64,000 nt of DNA from Macquaria australasica (lineage: Eukaryota > Chordata > Actinopteri > Centrarchiformes > Percichthyidae), in contig SEMN01000864.1 in NCBI GenBank assembly GCA_005408345.1, positions 62,001 to 126,000 of the forward strand, read 5' to 3'. The notes under the pieces were generated by a model. The model was given only the letters and a program-made list of their open reading frames with translations, made no database searches and was not told the origin of the DNA. Made by a program: the position numbers and the translations under genes. Positions 38,101 through 50,100 of this stretch are shown here, one piece after another. The number at the start of each line of letters is the position of its first letter. Within the stretch, counting starts at the first letter, position 1.

Positions 38101-41100
38101 ACTTGAGCCCCGTTTTTTAGCCTATATTTATTTACACACAGTTTCTCACACCCATGGCCTCCGAAGGGCTTTCACCATGGGTGATCATTTTGCCTCCTGG
38201 GAATCTTCATTCTGCTCCAGGCTTTTCAAAAGGTGTAGGTGACATTGTTTCAGTAACAAATATTTTTTTTTACAGGGTGGGGTTGGTAGCACAACGTCTA
38301 ACTTAAGAAGGAAGTTTTGGGCAACTTTTTGTCTGGCCAAAATCCATCCACCTGTCCGCCAATGCTGAACCTACCAGGACTTTAGCTCTCCAGACGACAT
38401 AGGCTTCAGGGTCACTGTGACACACAAACCTTCCAACCACGAAAAGGTAGATACCCACGGGAATATAATTCAGGCTAGTCCTAGCCCTCAAAGTTTGCTT
38501 GGAGCATGTTGAAAGTTAAAATGTTTCATTAAAATTGTTATGCATGTCATCCATCTCATTCAATTTTCAGATTCCACACACAGCGAATTGTTGTCATTAG
38601 AGTGCAGGGACCACACACACAGTCTCTCTCTCTCTCTCCTTACCGGAAGAGGGCTTCCCTGGAGAGCCAGACGTGGTTCTGCTGGACGGTCTTCCAGGAG
38701 AAGAGCAGGAACAGCAGCAGCATGGAGACACTGAGGACTGTGGTGCCCCACCGGCCCACCACCGAACACAACCGTCCCAGGCCATGAGCCACCAGGATAC
38801 AGTAACCCATACTAGAAGAGGAGAGGGGGAGCAGAGAGGATTGAAGTGAGGGGAAGGGAGGGCAGAGGGGAGGGTGAGAGACATAAAAAGGCAAAGGTAT
38901 GATCCATGAGTTCCTCTCAGTGTCGCTGTCATCACTCAGAACATGCCTCTTCTGTCTGACATAACGTAATGTCCCCTGCTGGTGCCTTTCACCCAATCAC
39001 TTCAGGTCCCATGGGTGCTCAAATTTTCACCATGGGTGGCTGCTGTGGCTTCCAATAAAAACAAAACATCTCAACCACTTTCCCCAAATCCTCTGACCTG
39101 GATCACATGGTAAAAACACACACACATCCCCTGTGTCATTGTCACACAAAAAACACACTAAGACAATCGAAGACATTAAAAGTGCTGTACAATGTACGCA
39201 ATTCAGAATAAAATAAGCCTTTATTGATACCCAGAAGGTAAATTCGGGTGTTGCAGCAGCAGCACAAAGACAGAAATAAGTACAGATGAATAGAGAAAAT
39301 TAAAAAAAATTAAAAATAAAAATAATGTTTAAAAAAATAAAGTATTGTGGCACCATGAGAGCCTTGGAATCTTAAAAACTGTGTGGGCAGTGTTGAAGAG
39401 AAGGCAGGTCGAAGTAGTTTTCATGAAAAGGTGGCAGTTTCTTTAACAGTCAACTGAAAAGTTGAAATCTTACAGGCTTCAAAACTGAAAGTATCACATC
39501 CACCAACATAAAAGTTCTTAAAGTCTAGTTCAAGCAAGTCCATGCTCTAGTCTCCCCTTTTCTCTCTCAGAGCAGGGCCTCGTTACATCAGCCAGCCACC
39601 TCCTTGATTGCTGGCAGCTGGCTCTTGGTGCGGGTGTTGTTGTAGTTTTGGTTGTAGGCTGTTGCATCCACCTTGACAGGACGTATCTGCCATCCACACA
39701 CACCCTCTCATGATGCCACAGTATATCAAATAAAAACAAGAATAGAATAAAAAGACAAGAGCAAGTAGCATACATACAGTACCCACGACCAAACTAATAG
39801 TGTAATACCAGAAAAACTACTTGTTCTGAGTGATGTCATGTCAAATAAAGGGTGTATGATAAAAGCAACAAAGGCTACAAGAAAAACAAAATGCATGTGT
39901 GGTTGTGTGTGTGAGGTGGCTTAAGGCAAGAAGGTTTATTTTCCATTCTTTCCACACTATTGCACAGTTTTCATCCAAGTGCAGATACACTGAAATAGTG
40001 CGCATTGAAGGAACAACAATATAAAAAAAAGGATGGAGGGAAGCGAAGACACTAAGAGAAAATATCAAGCTAGGCTTAGACACGCATGACTTGAAAATGG
40101 TGATGAGCCTGAAAAAAAAGGGGCAAATATTAGAGGAGAGCTCAGTCCAGAGAGTAAAAGACAGAGTCATGAGAGAAGATGGGAGACAGACAGAAAAGTG
40201 GACAGGTGTCTGTGAGTCTGTACTATAGGACACTGAGAAACAGAGAGGGGGGAAAGATGTTCAACCTGGAGACTAAGTGCCTTAGTTTGTCAGCAAAATA
40301 ATAATCAAGCGAGACTGCCTTATACACGTGGATGACACTAGTCCACTTAACATGCATTCATCCCACACTGGACACATTAATATGGACTGTCTCTCTGGTT
40401 GTCACTGTCAGCAGAGACTCCAGTCTGCAGTGTAGTTCCAGACACTTCACTGAAAACAGAGAAATTAATTAGAACTACATGACACGCTTATAAAACAAGT
40501 AGTCTTTTTAGAGAGTTGGCTAAATGGTGTTTAAAATGTCAATATCATTGAATTATTTCCATTTCTAATAGAGAGCTTAAGTCATGATGTCACTTCCTGT
40601 GATGTTACTTCTATAACTCAATGTAATCTCTCATTCAGCATTTCTTTTATCTGTCTTTCTGAAACAATGAAGCATGTTTCTGGGCTTTACTTTCCATAGT
40701 CCAAGACAAATCGCCATACACTACAGCAAGTTGCAATAAGAAGTTGAAACCTTCGTGATTTTAACACACTTCGCCATCGTAACTTTGTGTTGTCCATATC
40801 CATAAAACTCACCAACACTCTCTTCTAAAGTAATTTCCCTCACAACTCGCCCATGGACTCTCCTCTTCTGTGCAGCCGTGACATTTAACGTGTAATGGTC
40901 TGGGGCTCGTAGGAAAAAGGGTTTGTTAAAGGCCGGGAAAAACAGAAATATTGAAAAAACAATGATAAAAGATTTGTTTTTTTTTGATAAAGCTTTTTTA
41001 AATCTAAACTTGAGCCATGCAACCTACGGCTGAGTAAGTTTATGTTTCAAGGTTGGATTTTTTTGTTATTTACACTATTACAAATGTCAATGGGATTTGA

Positions 41101-44100
41101 GGTTTTCTTACTTCTGAAACAGAAGAAAGAGAAAAAAATCTACAACAAAGCTACTTCTGCCTTTCAGGCCTCTTTCTCTCTCTTTCTATACTCTTTCACA
41201 CCATCCTATTACTATCCATCCCTAAATTGGCAGGTAGACATTAACTAGCTCAGACACCTCCGTCACTCCCTCTCTCCTTCACTGTGTGTCCTGTCAGCTG
41301 TGTCAGACAAGCAGTGTGTGCAGTCATCAGTCATGCTGTCAGTGATTGGGTCTGATGCTGTTTGGATGTGCTTGTGTGTGACTCACTGTGTTTTGTGTGT
41401 TTTGTTGTGTATCTTATTTCTCCTGCTATACAAAATATATTGTGATCTCAATGAGGATAAATATTGGTTATAAAAATGATTCTCAGGCTGTGGCATGGCT
41501 TCATTATCCATCTAGCTGGGTAGAGGCTGTCAGTGTACCGTACATTTTTCTTTTAGCCCATTCATTCCCAGTGTCCCCAGGTAAGATCTGTGATGGATGT
41601 GGTTGTTTGAGACTACCAGTATTAAATAAGTGGTACCAAAAACTGATACCTTTCTGAACTGATACACCAATTGGATCGCTAGGAGTTGCCAAAGTCAGAT
41701 ATCTTCAAATTCAACAGGAAGGGGTTTTAAAAAATGAGCTGCATAGATTTGATCATTTCCATTTTTTTTAAATGTGCATTGTTTCACACATTTCAAACAA
41801 CGGGAAAAATAAGATCATCAGAATTACCATATTTAAAACCCCTTTTAAAGAGTTGTCACTAAAGCACACAGCAGTCAGAGCGAGAGATGGAAAGATTTGT
41901 CATTTTAAATAGAGGTCAAAGAAAGCTACTTGGCTTACAGCTACACAAACTGGTACACAAATATCCATCATTGTCCAATTGCGCAGTCAGTGTGGTATTG
42001 CCATTCCCAACATAGTATCTGTGTTATCTGACTTGCTCATCCTTGGTCTACGTGAAAACAAGACAAGGAATCCCCGTTAGCAAAGTAAGACCTACAGGAT
42101 GCGCTCTCTCAAATCTCTCCCCACACCAAGAGACTGTGCACAACAGCAAGTTTTCCATTTAATAATGAATGCAACATTTCTTTGCTTTTGTTTTGTTTGG
42201 GTTGGGGGTTGCCATGAAAAAAATTCTTATGAAGAGGTGCCAGAGTTTAAAAGAGTTTAGGAACCACTGCCCTAGACTACCAGTACACCCCAAGTTACGA
42301 GAAATTAAATCATTTTCTCCAAAAATACACGATACAGCAAATCCTTAATCCTTATAACTCCGAACAGTAGATCTATAGATTAAGCAAATGTGAAATTCAA
42401 TCGGATAGCAGATACCCATTCTGTATTCCTATGTCAAATTATTTCTTTTAAACTGTATCCTCAATGTTACTTCACACAGAAACACTCTCCCTGATAATAT
42501 AACCTATGATCCTATTGGTTTATGTTATGACCACCAGTGTTAGTTATTTCATCTTCATCTTTGAGAAATCATGTTGTCCACCACTTTGGCAGGGTAGACG
42601 GCTCTGAATACTACAATGCCCATGAACCTCGGCCACCATTGCTATAGAGCCAGTCAGAATCGTAGCGGTAGTGAATTCAAAATGCTTCTTTGTTGTCACA
42701 AAACACATCACCATAGTTGCAAAATTCATCCTAAATTGATTCAGAATCCAAAAGTAAATTGATTTAAGCTGCAGATTATAAATCAGTTTTCTCAGCAGCG
42801 TAACCTTCCAATCTTCCACCAGCCGTTAGCTGTGCAGGAAACTGGATTTCAAGCTTGGTGATTGGATATTTCTTGCAGAATTGCAACTTGGGAGTCATAC
42901 TTAACTTCTCCCTAAAGTTTTTATGTACACAGGCTTGTACCTTCGACTTTCTATCAAAGAACCTGATCGTTTCTAATGCAGTTGTCAATCTTTTGTACTG
43001 ATGGAGCGTTTTCATGCCCATCCAACTGTGATTCACGTAACATTGTCTATGGGGAAAATGAATGGGACTTTTGCCTCCGGAACCAAGGGTGCCAGAAATA
43101 TCTCATCCCACTTCATTAACTCTGTAGCTATATATGGGTGTGGTAACTATTCTTAAACAGTTTGACCTGACAAAGAGCCAACTGGGATTGCAACGTTGTC
43201 CATTGTGGTTTGGAGTTAGAGTGCTCCATTTTGTTTTAAGTATAGTTTGTTAAGTAAAATGCAGTGGTCAAGAGTATCAGACACAAAGTGAGCAGCTCTC
43301 GAGTGAGTGTTGTATTATTGCAGAGCAGAGTGATGTGTGAACAAGTAAACTGTGCCTTTTCCACTAACCTTATGATACAGGAGAGCGACACCTGTAACCA
43401 TGGTAACTGTACACAACAAAGATGGTGACAGCTGTAGCCTCAAAATGCTTAGAAGACATACAAATTTCAATTGCATGACAAAAATGAGACTAAAATTTTA
43501 CTGACAAAATCTCGAATAAACCTTACAAAAATCAAATGACTTAAATTTGAATTAAACTATCATACATTTTCGTCAAAAGACAAAGACTAAAACTAAATCT
43601 AAATCAGGTGCCAAAATTAACACTACTGCAATGAAGCTGGTGCATATAATGTTATTATATTGGACAGCAACTACAAGAATAAGATTCAGGTTGTAGACAA
43701 ATATTTTCTTTGAGTATAAACTGTGGTCAAATATATGATGGAATGTATATTATCAACAACATTCTCACATTTTCTCCTTTGTTTAGTAAATGTTTAATAG
43801 AACATGATGACTTGTATATTCAGAAAGCAGTTGACTACATCCAAATGAATTCCTTTTTATGATGAATAATCACAGGTCTCTCTGAGAGTACAAGGAGTTC
43901 AGCTTTATAAACTGCCAGCATTATACTGTTTTCACAACTGAACCACCTGCTGAAGCAGAACTGTAGAGGCAATTCATACCATTGAAAAGGGATTTTCTAG
44001 ATATGTGTTTACAGTATTGACTGAGTTATTACAGCGACAAGAAGGGGTGTAATAGGGGCAGCTGTGTGGAGCGGTAGAGCGGATGGTCCACTGATGACAG

Positions 44101-47100
44101 GGTTGGCGGTTCGACCCCCAGCTCTTCCTGTCCACAAACACCACATATCGAAGTGTCCTTGGAACGTGATGCTTTAGACCTGTCCACTGAACATCATGTG
44201 TGCAAACTGTAAAGCGCTTCAGATGAAAGGGCTATATAAATGGGAATTGTTGGGTCTCTGTAAATATAAAGAGTCAGTCTAGACCTGCTCGATATGAAAA
44301 GTGCCCTGAGATAACCTTGTTATGATATGTCGCTATATAAATAAAACTGAATTGAATAAATGCAGCCATTTACCATTTCATGTTGGAGATAAAGTGTTGA
44401 TCAGGTGCACAGGCTTGTGACTGAAATAAGGATCAGGTGAGGGTTCTGGTCAACTTCAGGCATGAAGTGTAGAAAAGTTAAGGTTAGGGTGTTAGGAAGT
44501 CAGCCAGCAGAAAAGGTTATGTGTGAATGTCTGGTTTTTCATTTAAGGAAAACTGACAGTGTGTCGGAGTGTATTGTGGGAGTGGCAGTATCACGCTCTC
44601 CACTAAACCATGACAACAGTCAACTGCAAAGTGTTTTTCTGCCTCCAGTGAAACATTTCCTCTGCTCTGAGTTGTGTTTCTACAGTTAAATGATTTTATT
44701 CTACTGTCTCAGGGCTAATGAGCCGAAGCAGCAATGCCGCTGACGCTCATATGTCACCATGGAAACGCAAAGGCAAGGTCAGGAGCCAATAACACTGTTC
44801 TGTAAGTACATATCTAAGCTGCATTGTCACAATCTGCTGGTCTTCTGTGCCTACTAATACACTGTTGATAGAGTTGGACACGTCCAACTTTGCTGTGTTG
44901 TTTCAGAGCTGTCTGGGTGCTTACAGGTCTGCACTGGGTGTTATTAATGCCCCCAACTTTTACCCTTCTTCACCCTGCAGGGTTTGGAAACCTATCTAAT
45001 GGAAACTGCTAATCACTGCTAATCCTGCTGCTGGTCTCTGCAGACAACTCCATCGCTATAAGAGAAACTAGCCTGTCCAACTGAGAGGGAGGGGATTAAC
45101 AAAATGAATAGACAGAGGAAGAGAGAGATGGAGGTAAAGGACAGTTAGAGGATGTGAGGAAAGGAGGCACAAGTGGGGGAGGAGGAAGACATACTCCTCT
45201 TTATTTCTTCTTCCATGCCCAATTAATGTTTTACAAAGTGTCCAATCACACAACACAGGTTAAGCAGCAGATGGCAACATCTTTCTTTAATTTAAAGATG
45301 TGTTTTGCGTCCTGCTGGTGTAACATATGCTTCTTGCATGTTACATTAAATACATAATTTGAGGTTTAAATTGTTACTTTGTCTAATAGCAAAATCTTGT
45401 AATATAGAATTTAATTTTGTCAGTAATTTTACCTTTATTTGATAGTTGTAAGTTGTATATATTTGTGTTATTTTCATATTTTTATGATGATTATTTTATA
45501 TTCCATATTTATTACTAAGCTACACAGTATCCATGGTAACAATGCAGTTATAAAATCCATCACCGGGGGAACAAGTCAGACCGGGCTTGTGTCCCCCAGG
45601 TGAGTGGTTGACTGTTAAATGAAAACCTGTAAATATTAATGTATGGCCTATCAGAGAGAGAGAGACGGTAACTAAATTAACATCCAGAGTAATTATCTAT
45701 GTGTACTAATTTATCTGTATCGGTAGTGTCTTTGTGTAATGTGTAATTTTTAAGAAGTCTTGGACCATTGGCTCTATAATTTGTCAGTTAATGTTTATTA
45801 AGATTGGCTACAGAAATCATTCATTAGTATTGTAAGTTTTCTCTGTTTATGATTTTCTTTTACACTGAATGGTTTTACTGAGACCGGGCTTGTATCCCCC
45901 AGATCCCGAAGTGCTTGTAAGCAATAAATCATCTGTGAATCGACATCGGTGCTGTTTGTGTCTCAGCGTTGGAGTTAACTACTGTAACTGTCAGCCGTTA
46001 GTCCATCAACATCACAAAACACAACGCAGAGACTATTGGCTGTTATCACTATCACCGATATAAGAAATGCATTTGCTGTTTTATAAACTGTAATCAAGAG
46101 TCGATAGACCCTGGTTACACTGGTATGTTGCTGACTGCCTTCAGTTCCCTACCTGCCTTTTCATGGAGGCTTTAGTTTGATCTAATAATCAAAATAAATT
46201 CAAATCAGAACAAAGATGCCACAATTAAATTTGACCAATTCTGAAAGAAATTGCTATCTATTTGAAAAGAATGGTAAAAACAAAAAAACTGTTATAATGA
46301 ATCTGACATCCATTCTATTGCTGTGGTGCATGGATTATCAATGAGAAGAGCCAGTATTAGCAGTGTTAGCTAGCTCCTGCTGGCTTGAGCAACCACAGAG
46401 AAACACTCTGTCTTTTTGCTCTTCACAGAGTTGTCTGTCTTTCTCTGAGGAACATCTTTTGAATCAAACTGCAGCCGAGGTAACTCTGAATTAACCAGCT
46501 AACATTAGCTGCTGCCGTCAAAACTCTTTTCTCTTTAATGCCCAATGCCTTAGTAGGTAACGTAGGAGAGGTTAGTTACCTTGACTGTGCACTGTGTTGT
46601 GTTTATTCACAGCAGCCTCTAGTAGGTTGATTCAGAATTACTTTGACATTGTTGTTGCTCTAGCTAACAGGAGCTAACTGGCTACATTTGGTAGTAGTTG
46701 AGCTTGCTTCCTTGAGAAAGACTGGGAGCATGTGATTAGCTGAAAGATAAGGTGGCAGTAACTGGTGATATCCAAGAATATATTAAGGAGAACTGGATAT
46801 CACGTTCAAAGATGGCACCCCATTCATTCCTATGAAAGTTGCTCACCAGGGCCATATACTGAGCTAGTCTCGCCGGCGTCCTCAAGCTTCCGTGTTTTTG
46901 AGCCCATAAAGCGTGCTCACTACAGACCTTCTCCAGCCAAGCAGGCTGACTTCCTATTGGCTTTCCACACACGTGAATGGGATAGAATAATTAAATCATA
47001 CTCTTGCTCTTCAAGACTTTCCAAATGTTATATGTTATATCTAATTCTGACAATACAAAGAGTAATTCCACAGTGTTTGTGTGTATTGATATGATATGTA

Positions 47101-50100
47101 ATTGATATTTTGACCAAATGATGGCTCTAGATGACAAAAACAATAACATTTACTATAAAAAATATAAACAATATGTCTGGTTCGAAAATCAAAGAGCTGT
47201 ACAGTTTGAGCAGGAACGTGCAAAGGTTCACAGTATGAAGTATAAAAAATTCCTTTTGCAACCATAGCTGTCTGAGTTTCGCTGTCAGCACAGGGTTGTC
47301 ATTGTTATAACTCACCCTGGTACATCCTCACAGAAGCTGATGTATGACGTCACAAAATCCGACACAAAATCTAATTTTGAGGGGGTCTCAAAATTAAGCA
47401 AATTATTTACTATTTATCTGTATTGTAAAATTTATTTTCATGTTTAAATATTGAATGGTGAGGAGCAATACAGAAAATGCGACTGATGAAAGTGAACAGT
47501 GAATATTCTGACTCCGCGGTTCTGCTCCTCTTATCCATATTTGAAAAACCAGATTGATGTCTTATGTCCTTATTTATCCAAGTTTTTAAACAGTCCTTAA
47601 ATCTTGAAACAAAGTAATAAAACATGGGGTTTACAAAATCGCTGTATAAACTGTGAATCTATCAGAACAGCTCACCGGTGTCAGAAAAGGTCACAAGGTC
47701 AGTTAACAGTTTCCAAAGATGAGACGAGAAAAGTGGGAAATAAATCTGCTGAAGTTGTTTTCTTGTTCCCTTCTTTTTTTCATGTAATTGTGATGCATTA
47801 CATGGAACTGTGCAATAGTGAATATTTAAATATATCAATACTTAAAGTGCATAATAATCTTACGTATTAACTATCTGGAGCAAAGGCATGTGGCCCACTG
47901 TCCTCTCAGAGCTGAGAGGAAAATGAGTCGGAGAAGAGAGCTGGTGTTCAAAATCAGGAAGCAGCAGAAGCCTCTGCTGACAGTGACACTGCAATTAGCC
48001 ATGCAGCAGGTCAAGTGAGCTCTGAGTGAGACCAAGTCAGGGGATTTCTCTGAGCTCTACCCCCTGAAGGCATCGCCTTTCAACTGAAGCCCTCTGCTCG
48101 GAGGGAGGATTCACTGTGAGAGTATTTGTGTGAATGTGTATGCGAGGACCCAATGGGCCCTCTAAGCCTATGATTGATGGGGAACATTTACACACTTCAC
48201 ACATCACAAAACCGAAAGGATAAACCGCCTATGGAATCCAAGATAGAGAAAAAATTAGAAAAAAAAACAAAGTTCTCAGAGACGATAATTTAGTCTGGAG
48301 TAGAGGACTTGATGGGAGATGGAGAGGGAAAGAAACAATCACAGAGAATGAGATAAAGATGGAGGGACAAAGGGAAGAAGAGAGGTGGAGAGATGGGAAG
48401 GAAACAAAAGTCTAAAAGCAAGGATTGAAGAGTTTGAGGCAGAGATGGAGAGAGAATGACAGCAGAAGTCAAGGATAGAGGGAATGATGGAAAGATTAAC
48501 TGACAAAGAAAAGGAGGACAGAGTGATTGAGAGCAGAAAAACTCTCCAATGAGAGTGGAGAGGCTCTTGACTTGAGAATAAAGCACAACAGAGAGTAATA
48601 CTGCTATATAAGAGTGTGTGAGGACACAGGCACACACCAAAGCACAGCCACAGTGCTCGAGGCGAGGTGAGTGCTTCTCACCTCATTACATCTTTCAAAT
48701 GATTAATATCCCAAATTACTAAAAAGGTTAATATCATTAGTGACTGAGACTTATTGTACAGCTGAGCCAGTAAAATGCTGTGATCATACAGACATGCTTT
48801 TCATGACTTTTCACCATTTGTATTACTTTAATTACGCTCATTGCGTTTAAACAAAAATTCTGGTTTATTACTAATTATTTTCGTAGTTCATCATATCTAT
48901 CAGTAATAACACTGTACTCAGCAAAGTAACTGATGAGATCTGGAAATATGTATTATTTATATATTTATATATATATATATTCATATATATAGAAATTCGT
49001 ACATTCATACGAACGTGGGGGAAAAGTTAATACTGTATTCGAACTGTAAAAACAAGCTTTGGCCATAACGCTGGCACTGTGTTAAACTGATTTTAAATAA
49101 CTTTTTTCAACAACGGTGCATACACTGTCACATTGGCCAGTGTATTGTATCATTAATGTGATATTTCAATTGGTTTGTTTACAGACGTAGGTTGTAGCAG
49201 CATTCACCTTGTGGGACTTTGGTCCTAAATACAAACTTCTTGTAAACCAGAAAGTCTCATAGACAGGTGTGTTGGATCATAAACTCAGAATGTGAAAGAA
49301 CCAAAACCTTTGCATACTGTCAATCACTTGTACTCATTTTATTTGAATGAATTTTACTTAATGAAGGTCTAAGGACCAAAAAGCCTTAAATAAAGTGAGT
49401 ACAAGTGATTGACAGTGTGCATTTTTTGCTTCTCTGAATTTTGATGCAGCTGTCTTTGGTTACCACAATTCTAAATCAGCCGCCAGTGGAAAACTTTTGC
49501 CTGGGACAGGCAGAATACCATGCATGGGGGCTTAAGGGGGGTAAGTACGATATTATTATTACTACCCTTATAGAATGGGTGGCCAAAACCTACGAAAACA
49601 AGATTCAGGTTGCAAAATAATAAATAAAAAAATAGCAGGAGAAGTGCCCTGGGCACCCAAAGTTTGAAAACTAGTTGTAAATCCTTTCTTGAGCATACTA
49701 CCTTTCTTGCTTTAGGAAAAATAGATCTAAATGTGGCAATCTGAGATAAAGTGACTTAAGAAAGATATATTTTGTGTTGCACAATGTGCATCCAGCATGA
49801 GCAGTGCCCACAGAAGGATGGAGAAATTAACTCAAAGATCAAAAAAGATTTTTTTGGTTAAGATTTGTTGAAAAGTTGATTTCAAACCAGGACCAACCAT
49901 ATTTTTCTCAAGAAATCATATTTACTTACTCTTAAAGAGTTGGAGTACAAATCATACACAATAAACATATCAATTCACTCGACCACACACACTGACTCAC
50001 CTAGGCATGTAAAGAACCCTCTCGGCCACAACAAATCCCACCCTGAAGAAAAGGTTACTGGCAGGAATGAAGGGAAACACCAGAAGCAACATTCCCACCA

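Larger units (their letters stand above)
38812..50000 (-). other. tmtc1 intron between exons B and C
   Basis: 11,189 bp. Contains an antisense LINE 3' end (39205-39345), a dispersed repeat (42545-43100), a composite SINE (44055-44356), a duplicated 21-bp motif (45578 and 45881), a repeat of the TTCAAAGATGGC type (46770-46970), a purine-rich tract (48295-48560), and an inverted repeat (49314-49420). Between these (39400-42500, 47000-48290) no gene or named element was seen. Confidence 0.8.

Noticed and set aside
44055..44130. Possible functional tRNA gene
   Set aside because: Promoter-box similarity only; no full cloverleaf could be drawn, and the body and tail show it is a SINE.
48290..48640. 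116-codon Leu/Ser/Pro-rich frame on the minus strand
   Set aside because: Reverse of a purine-rich tract; biased composition alone keeps it open.
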